Of a stretch of DNA of 64,000 nucleotides, positions 35,421 to 44,808 are shown in pieces (position 1 is the first letter of the stretch; the number at the start of each line of letters is the position of its first letter). The position numbers were made by a program, and so were the translations under genes. The notes below the pieces were generated by a model. The model searched no databases. It was not told the DNA's origin and saw nothing but the letters and a program-made list of their open reading frames with translations. The DNA is from Rhodococcus sp. (in: high G+C Gram-positive bacteria) (GTDB lineage Bacteria; Actinomycetota; Actinomycetes; Mycobacteriales; Mycobacteriaceae). The DNA lies in contig NZ_JAHFVG010000001.1 in the NCBI RefSeq assembly GCF_023264675.1, positions 124,001-188,000 on the forward strand. The letters run 5' to 3'.

Positions 35421-38400
35421 TCACGACTCCGCCGGCGGAGCCTTCTTCGCAGCGGCCTTCTTGGCTGGAGCCTTCTTCGCCGGCGCCTTCTTGGCTGCCG
35501 TCTTCTTCGCAGCAGCCTTCTTCGCCGGCGCCTTCTTGGTAGCGGTCTTGGTCGCCGTGGCCTTCTTGGTGGCAGCCTTCTTGGTTGCCTTCTTCTTCAC
35601 CGGACCGCGAGCACGCCTGTCGGCCAACAATTCCGACGCACGATCGTCGGTGATGGTGGCAACCTCGTCGTCCTTGCGCAGGCTGGCGTTGGTTTCACCG
35701 TCGGTGACGTACGGACCGAAGCGACCGTCCTTGATCACCATCGGGGCTTCGCTGATCGGGTCGACGCCGAGCTCACGCAGCGGCGGCTTGGCCTCGCCCT
35801 GACGTCCACGACGCTTCGGCTCGGCGTAGATCTTGAGCGCATCCTCCAGCGACACCGTGAAGAGTTGCTCCTCGTCGGTGAGCGACCGGGAGTCCGTGCC
35901 CTTCTTCAGGTACGGGCCGTAACGGCCGTTCTGCGCGGTGATCTCGTCCTTGGACTCGGGATCCACGCCGACGACGCGGGGCAGCGAGAGCAGCTTGAGC
36001 GCATCTTCGAGCGTGATGGTCGCGAGGTCCATCGACTTGAGCAGCGAACCGGTCCGAGGCTTCGGACCAGTTGCCTTCTTCGCGGCCTTCTTGGCCGGCG
36101 CCTTCTTGGCCGCAGCCTTCTTCACCGCGGTCTTGGTGGTACCACCCTCGTCGCCTGACTCACCGCCGACCGGGATCGGCACGATGTCCGGCTCGGGCGG
36201 CGTCGGAGCAGGCTCCGGCTCGGGAAGGATCTCGGTGACGTACGGACCGAATCGGCCTTCCTTGGCCACGATCTCGTGGCCGGTCAGCGGGTCGGCGCCG
36301 AGCTTGCGACCTTCCTGAGGCGTCGCGAAGAGCTTCTCGGCGAAGTCGATGGTCAATTCGTCCGGCGGGAGATCGTCGGGCAGATTGGCGCGCTGGCTGA
36401 TCGGATCGCCGTCGGGATCGTCGTCGTTCTTGACCATCCGTTCGAGGTAAGGACCGTAACGGCCGACCCGGACGTGGATCTCACGACCCTGGTCGTCGTC
36501 GAACAGACGGATCGAGTTGATGGTGCGCGCGTCGATGTCCTCGAGGTTGGTGCCGACCATCTTCTTCAGGCCACCCGAGCGCGCGACCGAGCCTTCCGCG
36601 CCGGTGTCGCCGCCGAAGTAGAAGTTCTGAAGCCAATCGCCGCGGCGCTCACGGCCACCGGCGATAGCGTCGAGATCGTCTTCCATACCGGCCGTGAAGT
36701 CGAAGTCGACGAGTCGTCCGAAGTGAGCTTCGAGCAAGGCCACTACCGAGAACGCAACCCACGACGGCACCAGAGCACTGCCACGTTTGTAGACGTAACC
36801 GCGATCGAGGATCGTCTTGATGATCGACGCGTACGTCGACGGTCGCCCGATGCCCAGCTCTTCGAGGGTCTTGATGAGCGACGCCTCGGTGTAGCGAGCG
36901 GGCGGGTTGGTGGTGTGACCGTCGGGATCGAGCTGGGTTGCCGTCACCGCGGCGCCTGCCTTCAGCGCCGGTAGACGCGACTCGGCGTCGTCGGACTGGC
37001 CGCCCGCTTCGTCGTCGACGCTCTCGACGTAGGCCTTCAGGAAGCCCGCGAACGTGATGGTTCGGCCGGATGCCGAGAACGTGCATTCTTCGCCGGTTCC
37101 TGCAGTACCGGTGATGCGCAGCGTCAGCGTCGTGCCGCGAAGATCTGCCATCTGCGAGGCGACGGTGCGCTGCCAGATGAGCTCGTACAAGCGGTACTCG
37201 TCGGTCTGGAGTGCCGAATGCAGCTGGCCGGGAGTCTGGAAGACGTCACCCGCAGGCCTGATCGCCTCGTGAGCCTCTTGGGCGTTCTTGACCTTCCTCG
37301 TGTACTGCCGAGGGGTCGGATGCACGTACTCCGGGCCGTACAGCTCCGCTGCCTGCGTCCGCGCCGCGGAGATCGCCGACTCGGACAGCGTCGTGGAGTC
37401 GGTACGCATGTAGGTGATGTAGCCGTTTTCGTACAGACGCTGCGCGACGCGCATGGTGCGCTCGGAGGAGAACCGCAGTTTGCGGCCTGCCTCCTGCTGG
37501 AGCGTCGAGGTCATGAACGGCGGGTACGGCTTGCGGGTGTACGGCTTGTCCTCGGCCGACGCGACGGTGAGGTCGACGCCTTCGAGCGCCTCCGCAAGCC
37601 GACGAGCACGCGGTTCGTCGATGACGGTCACGCCGTCGGACTTCAGCTTGCCGTCGGCACCGAAGTCGCGGCCGGCGGCGACGCGGGAGCCGTCCACGTT
37701 GACCAGACGAGCTCCGAAACTGCGGGGCGTTGCCTCGGCGCCTGCATCAAGGGTGGCCGAGATGTCCCAGTACTCGGCACTGCGGAACGCCATCCGATCG
37801 CGCTCGCGTTGAACGATGATCCTGGTCGCGACGGACTGCACACGGCCCGCCGACAACTTCGGCATGACCTTCTTCCACAGGACCGGGCTGACCTCGTAAC
37901 CGTAGAGACGGTCGAGGATGCGCCGAGTCTCCTGGGCGTCGACGAGGTCCTGATCGAGCTCACGAGTATCGGCGGCCGCCGCGAGGATGGCCGGCTTGGT
38001 GATCTCGTGGAAGACCATGCGTCGAACAGGGATCTTGGGATTCAGGGTCTCGAGGAGATGCCAGGCGATGGCCTCACCCTCGCGGTCGGGGTCAGTGGCG
38101 AGGAAGAGTTCGTCGGCGTCCTTGAGCAAGCTCTTGAGCTCGGCCACCTTGCCCTTCTTCTCGGGCGAGACGACGTAGAGGGCCTCGAAATCGTGGTCGA
38201 CGTCGACGCCGAGACGAGCCCAGGGCTCACCTTTGTACTTGGCGGGGACGTCGGCTGCGCCTCGGGGAAGGTCGCGGATGTGACCGACCGATGCCTCGAC
38301 GACGTAGTTCTTCCCGAGGTACGGGGCGATCTTCTTGGCCTTGGTCGGGGACTCGACGATGACAAGGCGGCGCGGCTCAGCGGACCCGCCGGTGGTATCC

Positions 38401-38426
38401 CCCGTGCCGTTATTCCGTGCTGCCAC
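35421..38426 (-). CDS. topA: DNA topoisomerase I (type IA)
   Basis: 1001 aa. TOPRIM start RLVIVESPTKAKKIAPYLG, acidic DxDREGEA near residue 115, active-site region NGYITYMRTDSTTLSESAI, and four C-terminal TopA repeat motifs of the type GRYGPYL. The end is a lysine/alanine-rich tail (AKKAPAKKAAAKK-like) typical of actinobacterial TopA that raises processivity. It relaxes negative supercoils. Matches Rv3646c in position. Confidence 0.96.
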   Translation of the reverse strand: MAARNNGTGDTTGGSAEPRRLVIVESPTKAKKIAPYLGKNYVVEASVGHIRDLPRGAADVPAKYKGEPWARLGVDVDHDFEALYVVSPEKKGKVAELKSLLKDADELFLATDPDREGEAIAWHLLETLNPKIPVRRMVFHEITKPAILAAAADTRELDQDLVDAQETRRILDRLYGYEVSPVLWKKVMPKLSAGRVQSVATRIIVQRERDRMAFRSAEYWDISATLDAGAEATPRSFGARLVNVDGSRVAAGRDFGADGKLKSDGVTVIDEPRARRLAEALEGVDLTVASAEDKPYTRKPYPPFMTSTLQQEAGRKLRFSSERTMRVAQRLYENGYITYMRTDSTTLSESAISAARTQAAELYGPEYVHPTPRQYTRKVKNAQEAHEAIRPAGDVFQTPGQLHSALQTDEYRLYELIWQRTVASQMADLRGTTLTLRITGTAGTGEECTFSASGRTITFAGFLKAYVESVDDEAGGQSDDAESRLPALKAGAAVTATQLDPDGHTTNPPARYTEASLIKTLEELGIGRPSTYASIIKTILDRGYVYKRGSALVPSWVAFSVVALLEAHFGRLVDFDFTAGMEDDLDAIAGGRERRGDWLQNFYFGGDTGAEGSVARSGGLKKMVGTNLEDIDARTINSIRLFDDDQGREIHVRVGRYGPYLERMVKNDDDPDGDPISQRANLPDDLPPDELTIDFAEKLFATPQEGRKLGADPLTGHEIVAKEGRFGPYVTEILPEPEPAPTPPEPDIVPIPVGGESGDEGGTTKTAVKKAAAKKAPAKKAAKKATGPKPRTGSLLKSMDLATITLEDALKLLSLPRVVGVDPESKDEITAQNGRYGPYLKKGTDSRSLTDEEQLFTVSLEDALKIYAEPKRRGRQGEAKPPLRELGVDPISEAPMVIKDGRFGPYVTDGETNASLRKDDEVATITDDRASELLADRRARGPVKKKATKKAATKKATATKTATKKAPAKKAAAKKTAAKKAPAKKAPAKKAAAKKAPPAES

Positions 38427-38573
38427 CTTGCTGCCGAACCTTCCGTCGTTGTCGTGGTCGAACTACCGCTCTGCTGGTACTTCCTACGCGGTGAATCCGA
38501 CATTTTTGCCGGTCCACTTGGTTACAGAGTGGCATATGCCGACCGAATACTTGCAGATCGATTACCGATCTTC

Positions 38574-39161
38574 TTACTCTGCAGTCGGCCAACTGGTACG
38601 TGCGTCCTCGTTTTCTGGCGCCTCTCCAACGTTCTCTACCAGGCGTAACAGCCGTCGGCGACCCGTTATTCGCAGCGCCGGAGCCGAGCCGCGGGTGCCG
38701 ATCAAAGTGGGTGCGATTCCGGCGCGCATCAGCGCCTGCGCCAACGGTGCGTGGGTTTCCGGGGCGTGTGGATCGAGGCCGAGAACATACCGCTGACCCT
38801 CCGCTTCCGGCCTACCTGCTGCGAGCACCCACGCTCGCAATTCGCGGGAGCCTGGCACCCATCCCGGCGGCATGAACTTGACCGCGCCCTTCGTCCAGAG
38901 GGACGCCAGCGCGGAGAGCTCGGGGACAGCCGCCGTCCGCACGAGCGGACGACCCTCGTCCGAGCGGCCGACATCTGCCACCAGACCGCACTCGGCGATC
39001 AGGTCCGAGATGGCCTCCGCGCGCCAGCCTTGATCGACCACCACGGAAATTCGCGCTCCCGCGGCCGAGAGCACCACCTGCCCGGTCGACGCCAGCAGTC
39101 CACTCAGGTCGGTCACCGACGGTGGCAACGACTCGGCCGAGAAAAAGGACAACTGGTTCAC
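38574..39161 (-). CDS. Conserved actinobacterial protein (Rv3647c-like)
   Basis: 195 aa from GTG 39161 (MNQLSFFSAESLPP). SVTDLSGLLASTGQVVLSA and RISVVVDQGWRAEAISDLIAECG; then ELRAWVLAAGR and ALMRAGIAPTLIGTRGSAPALRITGRRRL. Position between topA and cspA equals Rv3647c. No known function; no catalytic motif seen. Confidence 0.78.
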   Translation of the reverse strand: MNQLSFFSAESLPPSVTDLSGLLASTGQVVLSAAGARISVVVDQGWRAEAISDLIAECGLVADVGRSDEGRPLVRTAAVPELSALASLWTKGAVKFMPPGWVPGSRELRAWVLAAGRPEAEGQRYVLGLDPHAPETHAPLAQALMRAGIAPTLIGTRGSAPALRITGRRRLLRLVENVGEAPENEDARTSWPTAE

Positions 39162-39332
39162 AATGTGGACAGTAGGACATCTGAGGGCGATCGGAGGCGC
39201 GCGGCGCACGTGTTTCGATCATCCACGCCGGATACAACTCATCCCCCTCACGCCATCGAGAAGTACCCGAGTGCGAAAGGGGGATGAGGTGTGTAGCGAT
39301 TCGCTGCACCGCGAGGGTGAGCGGATCTTCGA

Positions 39333-39536
39333 TCAGACCGCGCGAACTCCGGTTGCCTGGGGACCCTTGGTGCCCTGACCGACCTCGAACTCGACGCGCT
39401 GGTTCTCCTCGAGGGTGCGGAAACCGCTGCCCTGAATCTCGGAGTAATGAACGAAAACGTCTGCGGAGCCGTCTTCTGGTGCGATGAATCCAAAGCCCTT
39501 TTCGGCGTTGAACCACTTCACAGTTCCCTGTGCCAT
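39333..39536 (-). CDS. cspA: Cold-shock protein
   Basis: 67 aa. [23 protein letters not shown] with both RNA-binding motifs (KGFGFI and [10 protein letters not shown]) and the five-strand OB fold. Single-domain CspA-type RNA chaperone. The ATG at 39536 has AAGGAACAG upstream. It is preceded by over 400 bases without a gene, so a long leader is possible. Confidence 0.96.
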   Translation of the reverse strand: MAQGTVKWFNAEKGFGFIAPEDGSADVFVHYSEIQGSGFRTLEENQRVEFEVGQGTKGPQATGVRAV

Positions 39537-39999
39537 GCTGTTCCTTCTCTTTCTAACACCGGATTCGGTGGGCAGCACTTACAGTCCACCGGGCCGGTTC
39601 CGACCGTTGTACTTCCTGAATTCCCCCTCAGGCGGAACCCAAGCCGGACAATGACTGCCGACGAAGACCCCTTCAGGAAACGCTCCAAAAGCACACCGCT
39701 CGCAACGATAGATCCTGCGGGCGTGTAAACGAACACAGAAGCTGCGACCAGCTCAAGTCAACCACGACTACGACAATTCCAACAGTCGAAAAAGGCACTT
39801 TCCGAACAAATTGTTGATCTTGACCGATCCGACAACGGTCATTGCAACGTTTCAGGCCTCTCACCAGCACCGATGCGGGGGCTCCGCCTCATGTAATCCA
39901 TTCGACCGATAGCATGAAAACCGCAGGTCGCGAGCGCGGCAATGCCGTCGTTGACATGACCGAAACAGTTTGACATGACCGAAACAACGGAGAGCATCA
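39537..39999. promoter_or_regulatory. Divergent upstream region of cspA and helicase
   Basis: 463 bases without a convincing gene. Toward cspA it is likely a long 5' untranslated region, as known for cold-shock genes. Near the helicase start, the 17-base unit TTGACATGACCGAAACA is repeated at 39951-39967 and 39970-39986. No other element seen. Confidence 0.55.
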
Positions 40000-42375
40000 G
40001 TGACCCAACCTGATCCACCGAACGCGGGTCATCCGACCAGTTTCGGCAGATCCCTGCTCGATCGTGTCCTGGCAGGCACGCCGTCGGGCGAACATCCTCT
40101 GACACACGTCGCGGAGCTCCCGGGACGAGAGGCTCAATTCGTCGACTGGCCAACGTGGTTGAAGCCCGAAGTAACGACGCTGCTGCAGTCGCGCGGAATC
40201 GCCCGCCCGTGGAGTCACCAGGCACAGGCGGCATCGCTTGCTCACGGCGGTCATCACGTTGTCTTGTCAACCGGAACTGCGTCGGGAAAGTCACTGGCAT
40301 ACCAGATGCCGATTCTCACGACTCTCCTCGGCGACGCGCGCGCGACCGCCCTCTACCTCTCGCCGACGAAGGCGCTCGGCGCCGATCAACTTCGGAACAC
40401 CCTCACCATGACCGACGAGTTACGCGGCGATGCACCGCAACTGGCCGAGGTGTTCCCGAGCTCGTACGACGGCGACACACCGATCGAGATCAGACAGTGG
40501 GCTCGCGCGAATGCGCGGTGGATCTTCACCAACCCCGACATGATCCACATCGGAATCCTCGGGGCACACGAACGGTGGGCGCGGTTCCTCCGCAATCTCA
40601 GATACGTCGTCGTCGACGAGTGCCACTACTACCGCGGTGTATTCGGCTCCAATGTGGCATTGATCCTTCGGCGCCTGCGGCGCATCTGTGCCCGTTACGG
40701 CGCGTCACCGACATTCGTGCTCGCGAGTGCAACCACCTCCAATCCAGGACTGGCCGCGTCCAGGCTCGTCGGTGAATCGTGCGCGGAGGTGACCGAGGAC
40801 GGCTCACCCCACGGCCCGCGCACCGTCGCGCTGTGGGAGCCGCCGCTGCTGAAGGAAATCACGGGTGAGAACGGAGCACCCGTTCGGCGATCCGCCGGCG
40901 CCGAGGCGTCGCGCATCATGGCCGATCTGATGGTCGAGGGCGCTCGCACGCTGACGTTCGTGCGCTCGAGGCGGGGCGCCGAGGTCACCGCCCTCGGAAC
41001 CCAGAGACTCCTGGCCGACGTCGACCGGGACCTGCCCAAGCGGGTCGCTGCCTACCGCGCCGGATACCTCGCCGAGGACCGTCGAACGCTCGAAAGAAAT
41101 CTCTCCGACGGCACCCTCCTCGGTGTCGCGACCACCAACGCGCTCGAATTGGGCGTCGACATAGCCGGTCTCGACGCCGTCGTCGTCGCAGGGTTCCCCG
41201 GTACGGTCTCGTCGTTCTGGCAGCAGGCAGGCCGGTCGGGGCGACGCGGCGAGGGGTCACTCGTCGCACTCGTCGCTCGTGACGACCCACTCGACACCTA
41301 CCTCGTGCATCATCCGGCGGCACTGTTGGACAAGCCCATCGAGGCGACGGTCACCGACCCGACAAACCCGTACCTCCTCGGACCCCAAATGCTGTGCGCA
41401 GCAGCCGAATTACCGATCACCCCGGACGAGGCAGCCGAACTGAACGCCGAGCAAGTGCTGGAGAGCCTCGCGGCCGACGGTCTCGTTCGCAAGCGCCCGC
41501 ACGGGTGGTTCATCACCCCCGAGGGCCAGAAGCACACACCTCACGCGTCGGTGAACATCCGCGGCGGCTCCGGAACCCAGGTGGCGATCGTCGACGGCGA
41601 ATCCGGGAGGATGCTGGGCACCGTCGACTCCGGAAAGGCTCCGGCCACAGTTCATCCCGGCGCGGTCCACATCCATCAGGGCGAATCGTTCGTCGTCGAC
41701 GATCTGAATCTGGAGGACGCCCTCGCACTCGTCCACGCCGAGCACCCCGACTGGCACACCTCCGCGCGCGAGACCACCGACATCGCGATCACCGCGGTGC
41801 ACTCGCAACGAATCCTCGGCGAGGTCACCATCGCGCTGGTTCAGGTGAATGTCACCCACCAGGTCGTCGGCTACCTGCGACGGCTGCACTCGGGCGAGAT
41901 CCTCGATTCCATCGAACTGGACATGCCCGAGCAAACCCTCGACACTCGCGCGGTCATGTACACCATCACACCAGAGCTATTGATGGACAAAGGAATACCT
42001 GTCGAACGCTTCCCGGGATCTTTGCATGCGGCCGAACACGCGGCGATCGGGCTGCTGCCGCTCGTCGCCACGTGCGACCGCTGGGACATCGGAGGTGTCT
42101 CGACGGCACTGCACCCCGACACCGGGCTTCCGACGGTGTTCGTCTACGACGGTTACGACGGCGGCGCCGGATTCGCCGACCGCGGCCACCGTGCGATCGT
42201 CGACTGGCTGGAGGCGACCAAGGACGCCATCTCCTCGTGCGAGTGCCCGACCGGATGTCCGTCGTGCGTGCAGTCTCCGAAATGCGGAAACGGCAACGAT
42301 CCGCTCGACAAGGCGGGTGCGGTCATCGTCCTGCACGCGGTCCTGGATGCGGCTACGCCGCCCGTGCGCGGGTAG
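40000..42375 (+). CDS. DEAD/DEAH-box helicase with DUF1998 (Rv3649-like)
   Basis: 791 aa from GTG 40000 with GGAGAG upstream. Motifs: STGTASGKSL (I), TALYLSPTKALGADQ (Ia), DECHYYRGVFG (II), ASATTSNP (III), ELGVDIAGL (V), QQAGRSGRRG (VI). The C-terminus CECPTGCPSCVQSPKCGNGN with four Cys is the DUF1998 metal site found in MrfA-type repair helicases. Likely a 3'-5' DNA helicase in damage repair. Corresponds to Rv3649. A 7-bp hairpin overlaps its stop codon (42374-42393). Confidence 0.92.
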   Translation: MTQPDPPNAGHPTSFGRSLLDRVLAGTPSGEHPLTHVAELPGREAQFVDWPTWLKPEVTTLLQSRGIARPWSHQAQAASLAHGGHHVVLSTGTASGKSLAYQMPILTTLLGDARATALYLSPTKALGADQLRNTLTMTDELRGDAPQLAEVFPSSYDGDTPIEIRQWARANARWIFTNPDMIHIGILGAHERWARFLRNLRYVVVDECHYYRGVFGSNVALILRRLRRICARYGASPTFVLASATTSNPGLAASRLVGESCAEVTEDGSPHGPRTVALWEPPLLKEITGENGAPVRRSAGAEASRIMADLMVEGARTLTFVRSRRGAEVTALGTQRLLADVDRDLPKRVAAYRAGYLAEDRRTLERNLSDGTLLGVATTNALELGVDIAGLDAVVVAGFPGTVSSFWQQAGRSGRRGEGSLVALVARDDPLDTYLVHHPAALLDKPIEATVTDPTNPYLLGPQMLCAAAELPITPDEAAELNAEQVLESLAADGLVRKRPHGWFITPEGQKHTPHASVNIRGGSGTQVAIVDGESGRMLGTVDSGKAPATVHPGAVHIHQGESFVVDDLNLEDALALVHAEHPDWHTSARETTDIAITAVHSQRILGEVTIALVQVNVTHQVVGYLRRLHSGEILDSIELDMPEQTLDTRAVMYTITPELLMDKGIPVERFPGSLHAAEHAAIGLLPLVATCDRWDIGGVSTALHPDTGLPTVFVYDGYDGGAGFADRGHRAIVDWLEATKDAISSCECPTGCPSCVQSPKCGNGNDPLDKAGAVIVLHAVLDAATPPVRG

Positions 42376-42539
42376 TCGGTCCCGAGACCGACTGTCCACA
42401 CACGGGGTGGGCGAAGTCGTGACCGAACACATCCGACCGACGGAAGATTTGGGGAAAGTCGAAACTTGATCCATCCGGGCTGCGGACCCTCGACGAAGCT
42501 GGTGGACTTGTCTCTGTCCCGCAGAGAACAGAGGTACCC

Positions 42540-43082
42540 ATGTCGACATTGTCACTCCCCGAAGCCGACCTGAATGCTCCGAACACCATCTGGGACATGG
42601 TGGGTGCCCACCACCTCGTGGGTTTCAGCTACGAGATCGGGCGCGAGAAGATAAAAGAATTCGCGCGAGCCGTGCACGACGACCACCCGGCGCACACCGA
42701 CGACGAGGCCGGCCGCGAACTGGGCCACGGCGGCATCATCGCCCCCGTCACGTTCATCAGCGTCATCGGCACCGCGGTGCTGCCCGAACTCTTCGCCAAC
42801 CTGCTGATCGGCTACGGACTCGGCGACATCCTGCATTCGGATCAACAGATCGTTCTTCATCGGCCTGTCCGCGTAGGCGACATCATCTCGAGCGACCTCT
42901 GCCTCGAATCGTTCCGCCAATCCAGCGGCAGCGACATCATGGTGACCGCCAACGAGATGAGCGACCGCTTCGGGGAGCCTGTCGCGACCACCAAGACGAC
43001 CTTCGTCGCCCGCACCGGTGGCCGCGGAGACGACGGTGGCGTCGGCGATCTGCTCGACGCCATCATGCGCCGCGGCGGGTAG
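42540..43082 (+). CDS. MaoC-like (R)-hydroxyacyl dehydratase
   Basis: 180 aa. GREKIKEFARAVHDDHPAHTD is the hot-dog entry with the dehydratase Asp/His region; IIAPVTFISVIG and QQIVLHRPVRVGDIISS follow, as in the FAS1/HadA-HadC N-terminal type. Such proteins dehydrate (3R)-hydroxyacyl thioesters, often as heterodimers. No partner gene is beside it, so it may act alone or pair with a distant subunit. The 50-bp tandem repeats start 17 bases after its stop. Confidence 0.8.
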   Translation: MSTLSLPEADLNAPNTIWDMVGAHHLVGFSYEIGREKIKEFARAVHDDHPAHTDDEAGRELGHGGIIAPVTFISVIGTAVLPELFANLLIGYGLGDILHSDQQIVLHRPVRVGDIISSDLCLESFRQSSGSDIMVTANEMSDRFGEPVATTKTTFVARTGGRGDDGGVGDLLDAIMRRGG

Positions 43083-43098
43083 CCCTTCCCGCGCAAAC

Positions 43099-43314
43099 GC
43101 ACGTGCGTTTGCGCCAGACCGTGGGACCACCACCCACCCCACACAAAAGCACGTGCGTTTGCGCCAGACCGTGGAACCACCACCCACCCCACACAAAAGC
43201 ACGTGCGTTTGCGCCAGACCGTGGGACCACCACCCACCCCACACAAACGCACGTGCGTTTGCGCCAGACCGTGGAACCACCACCCACCCCACACAAAAGC
43301 ACGTGCGTTTGCGC
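43099..43314. repeat. 50-bp tandem repeat array between convergent genes
   Basis: Four units starting at 43099, 43149, 43199 and 43249 plus a partial fifth at 43299. Each begins GCACGTGCGTTTGCG and ends with ACCCACCCCACACAAA. At the unit boundaries CGCAAACGCAC meets GTGCGTTTGCG, a perfect dyad in units 1 and 4 and imperfect in the rest. Open frames over the array are repeats of the same words in all frames, so it is not protein-coding. Confidence 0.92.
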
Positions 43315-43325
43315 GGAGAGATGGG

Positions 43326-43673
43326 TCACGCTGGACCCGCCCTCGCCGACGCCACCGCGGCGCGCTCGCCGAAGATCCCGAGCTCGGTGGTGATCGAGAC
43401 CTCGACCACCACATCCCACTCCTCGACCACGCATCCAGTCATGCTGCCGCCCATACGATTCACGATCGATGCTCCCGCGGCGCACGCGTCGTACACTCCG
43501 CGGTCGAGCGCCCCAGCCGCGGCCAGTGCGGACAGATCAGCGGCGGACTGCGCTCGGTGCCGAGTGCTCACGGCCGAACCGACGTGGACGACCGCAATCA
43601 CCACGATCAGCAGCGCCGCCAGCGCGAACGCCGCCAGTATCGTCGCGTACCCGTCGTCTTCGCGAGCGTTCAT
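43326..43673 (-). CDS. TadE-like protein (helicase/secretion neighbourhood, Rv3654c-like)
   Basis: 115 aa. MNAREDDGYATILAAFALAALLIVVIAVVHVG: short N-terminus then one transmembrane helix preceded by the Gly/Tyr/Ala motif of pseudopilin-like TadE proteins; TRHRAQSAADLSALAAAGAL follows. Corresponds to Rv3654c. Likely an exported minor pilin of the Tad system. GAs at the end overlap the next gene. Confidence 0.82.
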   Translation of the reverse strand: MNAREDDGYATILAAFALAALLIVVIAVVHVGSAVSTRHRAQSAADLSALAAAGALDRGVYDACAAGASIVNRMGGSMTGCVVEEWDVVVEVSITTELGIFGERAAVASARAGPA

Positions 43674-43957
43674 CCCGGCTCCATCGCCGCTACGGCTTCG
43701 GCACTCACGGTCAGTCCTGGCAGAGTGGTATCCGATTGCACTCTCGCCGTGACGAACCCGCCGTCCTCCGTGACCGTGACGACGGCGCCGTCGGGTATCA
43801 CCGAGTCCGATACTTCGTCGCCGCGCGCAACGGATCTCGCGGCTTCACGCGCCGCATCCACGCACTGGATGTGCGTCGACACGGCCATGATCGCACCGAT
43901 GCACGTGACGACGACCGCGACGATGGAGGCGATCGCAATCGCAGCCTCCACCGTCAC
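43670..43957 (-). CDS. TadE-family minor pilin (Rv3655c-like)
   Basis: 95 aa from GTG 43957 (MTVEAAIAIASIVAVVVTC). The TVEAA start followed by a hydrophobic helix is the TadE signature; VDAAREAARSVARGDE follows. Overlaps the downstream gene by four bases. Probably a minor pilin or anchoring subunit. Confidence 0.8.
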   Translation of the reverse strand: MTVEAAIAIASIVAVVVTCIGAIMAVSTHIQCVDAAREAARSVARGDEVSDSVIPDGAVVTVTEDGGFVTARVQSDTTLPGLTVSAEAVAAMEPG

Positions 43958-43971
43958 AGCACCGTCATCGG

Positions 43972-44175
43972 CTACACAGCGGTCTTGAGCGCTCGGTCGA
44001 TTATCCCAGTCAGTGCTCCTACGATGGAATCCCCGGTCACCACGGTATACAGAATTGCCCCGAACGCCGCGGCGGCGATGGTACCGATCGCGTACTCGGC
44101 CGTCGACATTCCGTCGTCTTCGACCGCCGCGACCATCAGCCGCGACTTCACCTGAAGAATCATGTTCTGCACCAT
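43972..44175 (-). CDS. DUF4244 Flp-pilin-like protein (Rv3656c-like)
   Basis: 67 aa from ATG 44175. VEDDGMSTAEYAIGTIAAAAFGAILYTVV: the GMSTAEYA motif followed by a hydrophobic helix is the Flp pilin start, with Glu at the fifth position after the cleavage site. Likely the major pilin of the Tad machine encoded here. Confidence 0.85.
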   Translation of the reverse strand: MVQNMILQVKSRLMVAAVEDDGMSTAEYAIGTIAAAAFGAILYTVVTGDSIVGALTGIIDRALKTAV

Positions 44176-44235
44176 CGATTTCCCCCTTTTCGTGCTCCGG
44201 GGAGGCTGGCCCTGCCCGGACATCCGATTGCGCAC

Positions 44236-44808
44236 TCACAGCAGTCCCCCGCCGAGTACGTTGCCTGCAAGACCCGCCACTACCGGCACGATGCCGAGAC
44301 ACACGAAGGCAGGCAGGAAGCACAGTCCGAGAGGGCCGCTGATGAGAACGCCCGCCCTCTCCGCGGCAGCGGCCGCCGTGTCCTCGACCCGCGATCGCTC
44401 GGTTTCGGCAAGTTCGGACACCGCGTCGGCAAGCGAAGCGCCCGAGCGTGCGGATCGTCTCGCCATTCGCGCGAGGGGTTCCAGTTCCACCGATGCCGCC
44501 ACCGGCGCCCAGGCAATCTCGGGATCAGCACCGAGCGAAAGAAGGTCTGCCGTTCTCCGAAGTGCGAACGCCGCGTCGCCCGGTGCGGCCGTCGAAACAG
44601 CGAATGCCGCTGTTCCCGTTGGCAGTCCGCCGCGCAGACATGCCGCCATCATGTCGAACGTCGTGGCCACGGCAAGCGGGTCGACGTCGTCCGCAGGTCG
44701 CGAGTTCGGTGATGCATCGCGGTCGTGCTCGAGTCGTCGGAATGCGCCCGGCCCCGAAGGGACGAGTACGAGCGCGAGTGCCGCGCACACGAACGCTTGC
44801 CACATCAT
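44236..44808 (-). CDS. Type II secretion F-family protein, TadC-like (Rv3657c-like)
   Basis: 190 aa from ATG 44808 (overlaps upstream stop). CLRGGLPTGTAAFAV, RSGASLADAVSELAE and a C-terminal pair of hydrophobic helices. Shorter than a standard TadC, typical of the actinobacterial split platform. It should form the inner-membrane platform with the TadB-like protein. Confidence 0.84.
   Translation of the reverse strand: MMWQAFVCAALALVLVPSGPGAFRRLEHDRDASPNSRPADDVDPLAVATTFDMMAACLRGGLPTGTAAFAVSTAAPGDAAFALRRTADLLSLGADPEIAWAPVAASVELEPLARMARRSARSGASLADAVSELAETERSRVEDTAAAAAERAGVLISGPLGLCFLPAFVCLGIVPVVAGLAGNVLGGGLL

Noticed and set aside
43099-43314. CRISPR array or repetitive protein gene
   Set aside because: Units are identical throughout, with no variable spacers; the open frames across the array repeat the same words in several frames, which indicates non-coding tandem repeats.
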